From: Stramenopiles sp. TOSAG23-2
Taxonomy: Eukaryota; Sar
DNA: 24,561 nt
Assembly: GCA_900128395.1 (NCBI GenBank)
Contig: LT649463.1
Location: forward strand, 1 to 24,561
Direction: 5' to 3'
Shown here: positions 1 to 8,628 of the stretch, one piece after another
How the letters are laid out: each line of letters starts with the position of its first letter
How positions within the stretch are numbered: position 1 is the first letter of the stretch
Made by a program: the position numbers and the translations under genes
Notes under the pieces: generated by a model
The model's input: the letters and a program-made list of their open reading frames with translations, nothing else
Told to the model about the DNA's origin: nothing
The model's database searches: none

Positions 1-404
1 GATAGTAATAAAAGTTGGATTTATCTACTAATTGTTGTACTACTTTCATCCTCTCGGTGAGGAAATTCCAAATCGAAATGCCAAATTGAAAATAACACCC
101 CTTGTGTCTATGCTATTGGTTTTAAGCGTAGTACAATGCTAGCATATATCTATCATGGACACAGCATGACCTACGATCCAATTTTGCGTGTGAGCAATCG
201 TGATTAATGACCAACAAGAGGAACAGCTTGACAGCAGCGAGGGTGGGTGTTAATGCTATGTCTATGTCGAATGCAAATAGCACTACATAGCATTGGATTT
301 ATATATATTTGAATATATATCAAAAATTCACAATTTTATTAATGATGCGGCTTACAGTAAGCAATTACTTATGCATATCAATAGTCTCTTCACTTATGTT
401 GAAG
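1..404. other. Gene-free left flank with an inverted repeat
   Basis: No convincing coding region is seen. The stretch is less AT-rich than most intergenic DNA here. It contains a perfect 10-bp inverted repeat (AATGCTATGT at 252-261, ACATAGCATT at 285-294). A 14-base string, TGTGTCTATGCTAT, at 103-116 also occurs near the right end of the window at 24529-24542. It could be a decayed mobile element next to the tRNA gene, but no ends can be defined. Confidence 0.4.
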
Positions 405-477
405 GACCGTGTGGCGAAACGGTTATCGTATCAGACTTCGGATCTGAGGGTTGCGGGTTCAAATCCCGTCTCGGTCA
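405..477 (+). tRNA. tRNA-Arg (anticodon UCG)
   Basis: The 73-base segment folds as a cloverleaf. The acceptor stem is GACCGTG with CTCGGTC (one T-T mismatch at the sixth pair). The D stem is GCGA/TCGT with GG in the D loop. The anticodon stem TCAGA/TCTGA encloses loop CTTCGGA, giving anticodon TCG at 438-440. The variable loop has 5 bases and the T stem is GCGGG/CCCGT with loop TTCAAAT. A discriminator A follows and no CCA is encoded. The B box (GGTTCAAATCC, 456-466) and a downstream T run fit RNA polymerase III transcription. No intron is present. It should read CGA and possibly other CGN codons. Confidence 0.95.
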
Positions 478-481
478 AATA

Positions 482-488
482 TTTTTTT
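482..488 (+). terminator. Pol III terminator of tRNA-Arg
   Basis: A run of seven T begins five bases after the tRNA 3' end, the usual RNA polymerase III stop signal. Confidence 0.8.
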
Positions 489-710
489 GCCTTCTGAATG
501 CACCAGTCATCATCTTTACTTCATCATCTTTCATTTTTTCTACTTTTTTTTTCAAACGGATGTCTCGAAGTGTAGATATTTTCTTTTGAAAAAATGTTCT
601 TATAATTGATTAGGTATTTTTTATTGCTCACTCCCTCGTCTCTCCCCCCTCTCACCATCACCCTCCTCCTCCCTTCCATCTGTCAAAAGATTTTTTTTTA
701 CAGCAGCAAT

Positions 711-750
711 GAGAGAGAGTGTGTGTGTGTGTGTGAGGGAGAGAGAGAAA
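711..750. repeat. GA/GT compound microsatellite
   Basis: Alternating GA dinucleotides, then about eight GT dinucleotides, then GA again. It is simple-sequence DNA in a gene-free stretch. Confidence 0.85.
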
Positions 751-980
751 GGTAAGAGTTTCTTTGTTAGAGTTTCTTTTATTCAAATGACTTCTTGAAA
801 AATGCAGGTAAATGTGTAAAATATTGCGTAAGAATTATTGATGTAAATACAGCAGAGAGATACGCCTTGTTTATAGGTAAGACAAACGCCTGGAAACAAG
901 TATAAATATTATAGGAATATATTAGAATATTATAATACCAAATTTCCTAACAAAAAACAAAAAACAATGCACAGCCAACA

Positions 981-1022
981 AATATATAAAAATATATATA
1001 AAAATATATATAAAAATATATA
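981..1022. repeat. 12-bp AT-rich tandem repeat
   Basis: About 3.5 copies of TATATATAAAAA, nearly perfect. It marks the point where similarity to reverse transcriptases stops on the minus strand, so it may be the junction where the element was truncated. Confidence 0.8.
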
Positions 1023-1026
1023 CGAT

Positions 1027-1737
1027 AAAATGCAATAAGTTTTTTGAAAATATTCTAGCCACTGGACCAACTGCTGGCATTTGGGATATAATCCGTCCTG
1101 GCAGCTTCGCGAACTCTCTTAATGACATATTATTTCCTTGTTTAAATTGTAACAAAACCGCCACAGCATCTTTGATATTATTCTGTTGGCGTTGAGCTGC
1201 TTGTACTGTCATTTTCATGGAATCTAATATAAACCCTAGGTGTATACAGATTCTTGATGGTTTCGTCATTGATTTCGGGAGGTTAATTATAAGCCCCAAA
1301 TCGGTGTATAATTGTACAATCAGTCTTGATTTTACTACTGCTTCTCGAAGAGATTGCAGCATAAAAAGGCCATCATCTAAATATACCGAGGATCGTGGTA
1401 TTTTCATATTCTGACATATGTAGAAGATGACTTGCTTAGCCAACATTTGAAAAGCAAATGGACTGAAACTGGCTCCCATAGGGAGGGCCAGCATTCTATA
1501 ATATTCACCATTAATTGTAAAACCAAGAAATTTTTGATGTTTTTCATTTACTCCTAAATGGTAATATGCTTTGCTTAAATCTACGGAAATAAAATAATCT
1601 CCCTTAAAAATCATACGCCGAATAACCTTAATAGTCTCCAATTTAAAATTGTATTTTTTCATAAAGTTATTTATATACCGCAAGTCAATTATAAAACGTA
1701 CTTTTACCCCATCGCTAACAACAATAACACCAGATAA
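1027..1737 (-). mobile_element. DIRS-type retroelement fragment: reverse transcriptase domain, truncated
   Basis: The minus-strand frame (open from 1869 to 922) encodes an RT domain over roughly residues 45-281 of the frame. Visible landmarks are the fingers segment RFIIDLRYIN, motif A SVDLSKAYYHLGV (catalytic Asp in VDL), motif B LPMGASFSPFAFQ, motif C SSVYLDDGLF (catalytic YLDD), and the AKLPGRIISQMPAVGPVAR segment that follows RT in DIRS-like elements. The DLRY...YLDD pattern and this tail point to the DIRS/tyrosine-recombinase retrotransposon group rather than LINE or gypsy RT. There is no credible start codon: the open frame begins with TTG and its first 40 residues do not resemble RT. 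RNase H, methylase and recombinase domains are missing. The 3' side runs into an AT-rich tandem repeat. It is a dead fragment whose RT frame is still intact. Confidence 0.75.
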
Positions 1738-2231
1738 TCGCTGGAAGATGTTGGCAGAGAGCAATATAATATACGAAACGTTTGGTATCAATGTGGTACC
1801 AGCATATATGGACATTGCTGAGATACCAACATTACATGAAGCAAGTGATGAGCAGGACAAGCAATCCAAGCAGCAATTGTTGACATTCTGCCATACGCTG
1901 TTAAGAACACGGCATCAACAATTATATATGCATATTGAACATATCGGTATGCAACAGCAAGTACAATTTTGTACAAGGTGAATAATATATGCATGTTTCT
2001 CGTTGCAAGAATGTCACATTTTTTCATGTTCACAATTAGGGTATTAATGCTATTCCTATGTTATATTTATCTGATGCTATGCCCTTGCTGCCTCCACTTC
2101 CTCCTATCAAGTGGTATACTACTCCCCTTACAACTACAATACATCAAAATGAATGAAAAAAAAAAAGGGAAAAGGGCGAGGAGTTTTTTTGCTGGTTTGA
2201 TGAAAGGTGAAAAGAGAGGGCAAACAAGAAC
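1738..2231. other. Intergenic DNA upstream of the secreted Lys-rich gene
   Basis: No gene is supported. Short open frames exist on both strands but have biased, non-protein-like composition. The 5' remains of the retroelement may extend into the first part. A purine-rich stretch lies at about 2150-2230, immediately before the duplicated promoter cassette. Confidence 0.5.
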
Positions 2232-2361
2232 TAAAATATAAATAGATGTACGTGTAGTTCATACGTGTAGATAAACACACAATACATTGTAGATATATAG
2301 GTATAACCAATATTATTATTTATATATATATTAGCAATAACGGATGAGGTAGATATAAAAC
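2232..2361 (+). promoter_or_regulatory. Duplicated promoter/5' leader cassette, copy 1
   Basis: These 130 bases directly precede the ATG at 2362. They are nearly identical to the reverse complement of 12287-12426, which precedes the ATG of the secreted WW gene. The first 60 bases match at 59 positions (2232-2291 against 12426-12367). A 20-base block GGTATAACCAATATTATTAT follows, then TAGCAATAAC, then GAGGTAGATATAAAA just before the ATG. The differences are length changes in TA runs and a few substitutions. The distal block holds two TACGTGTAG copies (2249-2257 and 2262-2270, 13 bases start to start) with an ACGTG core like bZIP/bHLH targets. The role as promoter plus 5' leader is inferred from position. 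Confidence 0.75.
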
Positions 2362-4053
2362 ATGAAGTTACAAATGATTAGTATATTTTTCATATGGCTT
2401 CTTGTGTCACACGAAGGTATTACTTTAGGTGCAAGAATTCATGCAAATGTATCACCAGAAGAGTTAGTAGATGCAATGGATGATAGTAACGAACCTAAAG
2501 AAAAAGGAACAAAGGCACATAAGATTATGGGCTCAGCTATGTATGGATTTTTCGATGGTCTATTCCACGGAGCTTTATCCGATGGCATTAATTTTGTTAA
2601 AAATGGTGGTATTGGCAAAGTCGGTAAAGGTATTAAAGAGTTACCTGGCAAGCTTGACTTGAGAAAAGCATTTACGGATAAAAAATGTGAAATAGGTTCC
2701 CACAAGATAAAAAAATCGTTAAAACGTATTGGTCGCCATGCAGGATATTTTGCTGGAAATTTGACAAAAATTATCAAAACTCGCTCTTTAAAGTTACTAC
2801 ATAGTAGTGGAAAAGATTTATCCCATGCTTTAAAGCACTTTCTTCGTCATGCCGTCTCGTTTATTTTTAATTGTCCAGGAACCAAAATGTTGGCAGTCGT
2901 CGCTGGGCTAATCATGGTTGGAGTTGCGCTTGTAGGACTCGTAAATGCAGGTACTGGTGGGCTTATGATAATTTGGCAAGTGCTGAATCTTATATTTGCT
3001 GGAACGTACATTCGTAATAGACTTAGACATATGCGGAAATTAAAGAAAAAGATAAAGTCAGGGACATGTGAAGGCTCCAAGTGCAAGCTTGGTATGGTAG
3101 AGGCTAGATTTTCGATTGTCGGTGCTATAACAGAAGTGTTGTTATTGTCTTGCAAAGGTCTTATTTTACATGCTGGAAAATTATTGTCCAAAGTTGCCAA
3201 GTCACTAAAAATCAAATTTGCCCCTTCAATTGCAAAAGATTTCGGTGTTTTATTTAAATTTATGAAAAAAGCGAAGAAAGGAAAACCAGTAGATGTTGCA
3301 GCTATGAATACAAATCTTCAGTCTACACCATGGTTGTTTAATGGAGATATTCGCACTGCGCGACAAGTTATGGAGACAGCAGGCAAAGTATCCAAAAATT
3401 CTGATATAGGTAAAATAGCTAATACATATTCACCAGTAGTAAAAAAAGTCGAAAATGTCGTGGATGCGATGCAAAAGGGACATGCACGACATCAAAAAGC
3501 CATGGATGCTCTTAAAGCAGGACATGCAAAACACCAACAAGCCATGAATGCTCTGAAATCGAAGCTTGGAATGGCAAAAAAGGTCAAAAAATCCGAGGAC
3601 ATTATTGACAATGCCGCAGATGTTGGAAAATTAGGGAAACTAGCAGACACAACTAGTGCAGTCGCACAAAATCGAAAAAATTTTCTAAATGGTGTAACTA
3701 AAGTTTCTGGACAAGCGGAAAAAGCTTTAGGAACTGTAGGTAATGCAGCAACTAAAGTTAGAAATCATGTTGAAAAAGGAGGCCGGATTGGAAAGGCAGT
3801 AGGAAATCAAGTAAAAAAAGTAGAAAAGGCTGCTGGGGAATATAAAGATTTAGCTAAAACTGTAGGTACATACACAAAAATGAGTGGAGATGTGTATGAT
3901 AAAGTAGATAAAGCTGCCAAAGTTGCTAAGAAAGTAGACAACGCAATCGTCACTACAGGAAAAGTTGCAAAGAAAACTGAAAAAATTGCAACTCCATTAA
4001 TCATGGGATCCCATGTTATTGCCGCAGGTACTAATAGTAATGAGGAGGATTGA
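2362..4053 (+). CDS. Secreted or membrane Lys-rich protein with signal peptide, hydrophobic hairpin and 14-residue repeats
   Basis: This is a 563-residue protein of a family I do not recognise. Residues 1-23 are a clear signal peptide ending near TLGA. Residues 50-170 are basic and rich in Gly, Lys and His. Residues 174-217 are strongly hydrophobic and Gly/Ala-rich, likely a membrane hairpin, with a third hydrophobic stretch at about 251-272. Two copies of a 14-residue unit, (M/V)DA(M/L)(Q/K)xGHA(R/K)HQ(K/Q)A, lie near 367-394. The last 170 residues are Ala/Lys/Val-rich with amphipathic periodicity (GKVAKK, KKVEN), recalling LEA or apolipoprotein-like helices. Four Cys at about 109, 171, 236 and 241 could form disulfides. 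The start is the only ATG at the head of the signal peptide, right after the duplicated leader. It is convergent with the J-domain gene. Cell-surface or vesicle-associated roles are possible but not shown. Confidence 0.85.
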   Translation: MKLQMISIFFIWLLVSHEGITLGARIHANVSPEELVDAMDDSNEPKEKGTKAHKIMGSAMYGFFDGLFHGALSDGINFVKNGGIGKVGKGIKELPGKLDLRKAFTDKKCEIGSHKIKKSLKRIGRHAGYFAGNLTKIIKTRSLKLLHSSGKDLSHALKHFLRHAVSFIFNCPGTKMLAVVAGLIMVGVALVGLVNAGTGGLMIIWQVLNLIFAGTYIRNRLRHMRKLKKKIKSGTCEGSKCKLGMVEARFSIVGAITEVLLLSCKGLILHAGKLLSKVAKSLKIKFAPSIAKDFGVLFKFMKKAKKGKPVDVAAMNTNLQSTPWLFNGDIRTARQVMETAGKVSKNSDIGKIANTYSPVVKKVENVVDAMQKGHARHQKAMDALKAGHAKHQQAMNALKSKLGMAKKVKKSEDIIDNAADVGKLGKLADTTSAVAQNRKNFLNGVTKVSGQAEKALGTVGNAATKVRNHVEKGGRIGKAVGNQVKKVEKAAGEYKDLAKTVGTYTKMSGDVYDKVDKAAKVAKKVDNAIVTTGKVAKKTEKIATPLIMGSHVIAAGTNSNEED

Positions 4054-4431
4054 GTGTGATATTTTATTTTTTTATATTATTTAATAATTTAGTTTACGCA
4101 TATAATTTATTGTTTTTAATTTACTCATGATAATTCCTACTCTATCATACTTCAAAAGAATAAAATAACTGAAATAATCTATCTCACACTAGTGTGTTGA
4201 TATTCTCATAATCGAGAATACCAATGAAGGTAAAGGGGGGTTTTATTTTATATACTTTCGTATAAAAAAGTACGACGTATATATAATATAATCTAGATAT
4301 ATATAGAAAGAGTATACTGTTCGTAAAATCTTGCGGGTAATGATAATGACACTCTTTTCTGCGATTTAATAATAAAAATCTGATCTCTGTGTCTCAATCT
4401 TTTTAATTTCTCTGTAATCCTCTTTTTCCTT
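4054..4431. other. Convergent 3'-3' intergenic region with inverted repeats
   Basis: AT-rich sequence between the stop codons of two converging genes. It has a 12-base perfect palindrome CACACTAGTGTG at 4185-4196 and a 7-bp stem TATTCTC/GAGAATA with a 6-base loop at 4201-4220. A GGGGGG run follows. The hairpins may matter for 3'-end formation, but this is inference. No gene is seen. Confidence 0.5.
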
Positions 4432-5469
4432 TTAGCCCATTGTAGCAATACCAGCTGCTATGCAAAAACCAAGTGCTGCACCCATTCCAATATTTGTAAT
4501 ATCTTGTGTTCTTTTAATAGCACTTGCCTTCAGTTGTATTTCCTTATCCTTTGCATCATCCACAAATAGTGTATTTGAAACTTGCGAATCACTACCATCA
4601 CCTGGATTTCCCATTGCTTTGAACTTTTCTTGGTATATTCCTTTCAAATTTTCATATGCTTCAACAACTTGTACAAAGCCGGCTTCATCCCCATTACCTG
4701 TATCTGGGTGTAATTCTCTTGCTTTTCTTCGATATGCTTTTTTGATGAGGGATGGATTCATATCGACTTTCATTTTGGTTAAATCCAATACTGCAAAATC
4801 ATCAGTAGATGGCAACGTTAAATTTGAGCGTATAATTGGCATACAAAAATAAAATGCACATGCTACTATTACAGTGACAAGAATAACATTCATCGTAAAA
4901 ATGTTACTAGAATTCCCACCATTATTATTGTTACTGCTTTTACTTTTGGATCGACCTCGTTTTGTTTTTCTAACAGTGGTAGTAGTAGTAGTAGTTGTCT
5001 TTTCCACAACTTCATCGTCATCTGAATCGTCATCAAGATCATTTACATACTCTTGACCATCTTCTTCATCACTACCTTCTAAACCTCCATCCATATGAAC
5101 TTCATCTTCTTCACTGTCTTCTGGATTTTGATATACTACTTTTTTATTCGCTTTTCTTTTACTTTTACTTCGTCTTGCTGGTTTTTTCTTCGCCGATGAT
5201 ACTTTTTTCTTCGGTTTAGGTGATGGTGATCTTCCTAGACGTTGAGCTATGATATCTATTTTTTCAGCTTTGCTTTTAGCAGATGATAACGACGGAGTGT
5301 TTACTTTCTTCTTGGTAGATACTTTTGGTGTGGACGATCTTTTCTTTTTCGTGCTATTTTTTTTCCCTGGTGTGACAGCTTTATTTGTTGAACTCGCATT
5401 TTTATTCATTCTAGCTTGGATTTTTTCATACCTAGCTTGTTGTGCTGGTGTACGTGCTTTTTTTGGCAT
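4432..5469 (-). CDS. Membrane-anchored J-domain (DnaJ-like) protein
   Basis: This 345-residue protein has four parts. Residues 1-110 are very basic and Ser/Pro/Lys-rich. Residues 115-155 are acidic (EDSEEDE, DDDSDDDE), followed by a Thr run near 158-165 and a second basic Ser-rich segment. A single membrane span lies at about 193-212. A J domain at about 225-282 contains AYRRKARELHPDTG with the HPD tripeptide at 254-256, which in this family stimulates Hsp70 ATPase. The C-terminus carries a weak hydrophobic stretch (residues 327-344) that could be a tail anchor. No Gly/Phe or zinc-finger region is present, so it is a type III (DNAJC) protein. Its place is likely the ER or nuclear envelope; the side on which the J domain lies cannot be told. 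It is divergent from the small membrane gene at 6090. Confidence 0.85.
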   Translation of the reverse strand: MPKKARTPAQQARYEKIQARMNKNASSTNKAVTPGKKNSTKKKRSSTPKVSTKKKVNTPSLSSAKSKAEKIDIIAQRLGRSPSPKPKKKVSSAKKKPARRSKSKRKANKKVVYQNPEDSEEDEVHMDGGLEGSDEEDGQEYVNDLDDDSDDDEVVEKTTTTTTTTVRKTKRGRSKSKSSNNNNGGNSSNIFTMNVILVTVIVACAFYFCMPIIRSNLTLPSTDDFAVLDLTKMKVDMNPSLIKKAYRRKARELHPDTGNGDEAGFVQVVEAYENLKGIYQEKFKAMGNPGDGSDSQVSNTLFVDDAKDKEIQLKASAIKRTQDITNIGMGAALGFCIAAGIATMG

Positions 5470-6089
5470 TCTTTCTCTTTGTTGTTATCGTTATTGTAAT
5501 GGTAATGAATTATAAAATATACGTTAAAAGTAAATTTACGAATGATATTACAAATATATATATATATGTATGTATTATAATATGGATAATTATATTACAA
5601 ATATATATTTAAATATATATATTTGGGAATATGAAAAAAACAAACTGGCAAACCAGCAAAAACAACAAATAATAACTACTACTGTGCTGCTACTACTTAA
5701 AAAAAAAACAGAGAGATTGGTGGCAATGTGGCGGAGGATGATGCATAATTCGAAATATTCTTTATATCCCTAATCTTAATCTAAATCTAAATCCCGGTGA
5801 AGCTGCTGCTGGTACATAGGTCGTTATTGAAAAGTATACAAATAACACTGTATAGTACGTACAGTATAAGACCTCCTCCTCGTCGTCGTAGATTTTTGTG
5901 TGAATTATTCATGAATTCATCGAACACAACAAAAAAACTACTATTAATACAAAAACAAATTAAAATTGAAAATGGAATCCCCCAGTATCATCATCATCAT
6001 CAAAGGAAATTTGTTGTTTCTTTGAATGATTTTAGTGTAAATATAAGTAACTTCGTTGTAAAGTGGACAAAAAAAGTAAAGTAAGCACC
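5470..6089. other. Divergent 5'-5' intergenic region
   Basis: 620 bases between two divergent start codons, presumably holding both promoters. Long TA-rich tracts lie at 5550-5630. A less AT-rich centre (about 5700-5900) includes a CTAAAT repeat run at 5768-5795, an ACTGTA/TACAGT inverted repeat at 5847-5865, and a CCTCCTCGTCGTCG stretch. No coding region is supported. Confidence 0.5.
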
Positions 6090-6335
6090 ATGGCGCAATT
6101 AAGAAATAAGAATTTAATAGTTGGATTTGCATTAGTTGGTTTTGGTTTACTTGGTGCATCTTTACCTTTAATTATACGAACGGTGAAAGGGGATAATACA
6201 GTAGCAACTGATAAACCTTTAAGTGGAACGGCTACTATGCGTGGACCATATATGAATACTGGTAGCAGGGACGTTGGACCCGATATACGTTATGATGTTA
6301 AAACTGGAACATGGCATGGAAAACGGAATAATTAA
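6090..6335 (+). CDS. Small single-span membrane protein with NTGSRDVGPD motif
   Basis: An 81-residue protein. The ATG at 6090 is chosen because it sits in CACCATGG, a strong eukaryotic start context; the frame extends upstream only through non-ATG codons. Residues 8-29 form one membrane span (IVGFALVGFGLLGASLPLII). The rest is hydrophilic and ends with a well-ordered motif, RGPYMNTGSRDVGPD, then a KTGTWHG segment. From memory, short plant and algal membrane proteins of unknown role carry a similar RGxYxNxGSxDVGPD motif, so I think this is conserved, but I cannot name the family. The location (ER, mitochondrion or plastid envelope) is unknown. It shares a 5' region with the J-domain gene and converges on the PUB-UBX gene. 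Confidence 0.75.
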   Translation: MAQLRNKNLIVGFALVGFGLLGASLPLIIRTVKGDNTVATDKPLSGTATMRGPYMNTGSRDVGPDIRYDVKTGTWHGKRNN

Positions 6336-6804
6336 ACTATTATGGTTTTTATCCTAAATCAATAAGTCCACTAATTTTGTATATATATAATTTAGAGATT
6401 TATAAATTTTTAAATGGAAAAATAAAAATATTTGAATATAAAAAATTAAAACACAATGTAAATAAAATAAATATTTTTCGTAAAATACGGTTTGTATATA
6501 TATATAAAATATACACGAATACTTCGAATAATATATATTATATTATATAATCTCTTCGTAAAACATAAATATATACCTAAAAATATTCGTACGAATCGTA
6601 CATATGATACGTATATATTACATTTAAATATATTTAAATATGCATATATATATGAAATATATTTTTATAAAAATAATAAGAAGCTTCGTATATATGAATG
6701 ACAGGAAAGAAAACACACACACGCGCGCGGGCTCACATAGATATGCATGTACAATAAAATACTGTAAAACCATCTTCTGCCGCCCTCCTGCCCACCCCAA
6801 AATT
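6336..6804. other. Convergent 3'-3' intergenic region, extremely AT-rich
   Basis: 469 bases of AT-rich DNA with recurring TTCGTAAAA, ATTCGTACGAAT and TACGTATA words (about 6475-6620), ending in an ACACACACGCGCGCGG stretch near 6713-6730. Several AATAAA-like words follow the upstream stop codon and could act in polyadenylation. No gene is seen. Confidence 0.45.
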
Positions 6805-8628
6805 TTAAGTCTTTAACCATTTTGGTTTTTTCAATGATTTCTTTTTACTTCCACCATTGGAATTACTACTACTACTGTTACCTAAACTATTACTATTTCG
6901 TTTCCCTTCATTTAATGAAACTGGTGTCGACGTTGGGAAAAAGTTTTGATTGTTGTTACCATTATTGTTATTATTATTATTATCCAGGCTATTATCATTA
7001 ATTGTTTTTTTTGCCATTTCCATAACTTGGGGTAAAATACAATTTCCACCACCATGTTTAGCGTTATTATTAAAACCAATATATACTAATGCAGCTGGTT
7101 GTAAACCATTATCAGCTAATGTTAACCCTCGTTCCAATATTTGTTTTGGTGGTGTTACGTAAAAATACATTTCGTCCGTATTGACATGTTCAGCAAGTAA
7201 ACATCTTGATAAATAATTGATCACATCATTTATAGTTTCTCCAGGAGAAAAATTGCATTCAATCATCCAACTGTCACTAAATTGCATACGTAATAAAACA
7301 GAGTTATAAATTTTCATTTTTTCCAAACGTTCCAATTCTCGCATAGCTTTTGTACGAAAGTTTTCTTGTCGTTTTAATTCATCACGGCGTCGTTTCATCG
7401 TTGAAAGAACTAATTGCGACTCGGTTAAATTTCGTTTACCATTAGTAGACGATACTTTTCTCATACCAACTTGCGTACTACTACCTTCTGTGCGATTGAT
7501 TCCATGTACCATACGAGCCAAACTTCCCCTTCTTGGTAAATTTCCAGGGGAATAGACATTTACATTTCGTTCATTATCTTTTGGTACAATTTGTTTTGAT
7601 AATAATTCTTTTTGCCTCGCTTGTAATTTTTCCAATTTTACTTCAGTTTCTGATTTACTAGAAACACCACGTGGTTGTGGCGTCATACGCTTGATTTTAG
7701 TTTGATATGGATTAAATTCCTGCATTGTTTTTTTCACTACATTTACTGTTTGTTCAATTTGTTGTCTCGAAGGTATTGCTGGAATCTCATCCGATGATAT
7801 ATTTAAAGCCATTGCTTCTTTATTTAAACGTACCATTGCATTGTATAATAATTTCTTATCTTCATTTCTTTCATTTAAAATCATTCTAGTATTATTATCA
7901 CTATTTTCAAATCCAACAGATTTCAATACATCTATACCACCACGTACACGTCCAATTTTTTCATGAAAGGTGGGATTCTCAACACGAATTGAACGTTTCT
8001 TTATTTGATATGTTGGTGTAATTAATACATTTCGTATCATTTTCATCAATGTTACAACGGTTACTTTTGCATCGGCATCAAATGCAGACGCTCGTATTTG
8101 TTTGATTGAATTATCAACATTTTCAATAGATATTCGTGGTACATCTTTTTTTTCATCAACTACAACAAATTCATCTTGGTCATTTTTACTAGCATTGTTA
8201 TCATTATTATTATTATTACTATTACTGCTGGCACTGCGAATATCCATTTCAGTTGGAACTATTGGCCTGTTTGTTGGAGGTATATTTAATGCATCTGCTT
8301 CTACATTTAATCTTTTCATAGCTTGCCAGATTTCTTTTTTATTTTCATCAATATTATCAAGTAAAATAGTATCTTTATTATTATTTCTTTTAAATCCTAC
8401 AGCTTCTAATACCATTATACCACCTTTTACACGTCCAACTTTGCCATGAAAGGACCTATTTGCCAATGCAACAGAGCGATATTTTGTCTCTGATGTGGGC
8501 GATAATAATATATTTCTTAATAATTTCATAACAGTTAGTATACATATCGATGCATCTTCATCAAACGAACTATTACGAATTTGTTTTATAGCATTTTCAA
8601 CTTTATCTTCCTCAACTAAATTAGCCAT
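6805..8628 (-). CDS. Double PUB domain and UBX domain protein (Cdc48/p97 adaptor)
   Basis: A 607-residue protein with two PUB (PUG) domains at about 9-112 and 170-276, plus a C-terminal UBX domain at about 455-530. The PUB copies are clear duplicates: IKQIRNSSFDEDA against IKQIRASAFDADA, FHGKVGRVKGG against FHEKIGRVRGG, and VLEAVGF against VLKSVGF. An Asn-rich linker separates them. Charged coiled-coil-prone sequence (QRRDELKRQENFRTKAMREL-like) precedes the UBX. The UBX loop reads VTPPKQIL, as in the ASPL/PUX1 type, rather than the canonical Phe-Pro-Arg, and ends LQPAALVYIGF. PUB binds the C-terminal tail of p97/Cdc48 and UBX its N domain, so the protein could grip p97 at both ends with two tail sites. 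UBXN6 has a single PUB. A Ser/Asn-rich, Lys-rich tail follows. The ATG at 8628 starts just before the first PUB. Confidence 0.9.
   Translation of the reverse strand: MANLVEEDKVENAIKQIRNSSFDEDASICILTVMKLLRNILLSPTSETKYRSVALANRSFHGKVGRVKGGIMVLEAVGFKRNNNKDTILLDNIDENKKEIWQAMKRLNVEADALNIPPTNRPIVPTEMDIRSASSNSNNNNNDNNASKNDQDEFVVVDEKKDVPRISIENVDNSIKQIRASAFDADAKVTVVTLMKMIRNVLITPTYQIKKRSIRVENPTFHEKIGRVRGGIDVLKSVGFENSDNNTRMILNERNEDKKLLYNAMVRLNKEAMALNISSDEIPAIPSRQQIEQTVNVVKKTMQEFNPYQTKIKRMTPQPRGVSSKSETEVKLEKLQARQKELLSKQIVPKDNERNVNVYSPGNLPRRGSLARMVHGINRTEGSSTQVGMRKVSSTNGKRNLTESQLVLSTMKRRRDELKRQENFRTKAMRELERLEKMKIYNSVLLRMQFSDSWMIECNFSPGETINDVINYLSRCLLAEHVNTDEMYFYVTPPKQILERGLTLADNGLQPAALVYIGFNNNAKHGGGNCILPQVMEMAKKTINDNSLDNNNNNNNGNNNQNFFPTSTPVSLNEGKRNSNSLGNSSSSNSNGGSKKKSLKKPKWLKT

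Larger units (their letters stand above)
489..1026. other. Gene-free DNA with simple repeats
   Basis: No coding region is supported. The stretch holds pyrimidine-rich DNA (about 630-680), a (GA)n(GT)n(GA)n microsatellite at 711-750, and a tandem repeat of about 3.5 copies of the 12-base unit TATATATAAAAA at 981-1022. The tandem repeat abuts the broken end of the reverse transcriptase fragment and is read through by its open frame as a run of Tyr-Ile-Phe-Ile. Confidence 0.6.

Noticed and set aside
2149-2241. Short upstream frame before the secreted Lys-rich gene
   Set aside because: It consists of a Lys/Gly/Arg-rich read through a purine-rich tract and overlaps the start of the promoter cassette; no protein-like features.
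5768-5795. CCCTAATCTTAATCTAAATCTAAATCCC, telomere-like look
   Set aside because: The units are irregular (CTTAAT, CTAAAT), the run is under 30 bases and it lies between two ordinary genes.
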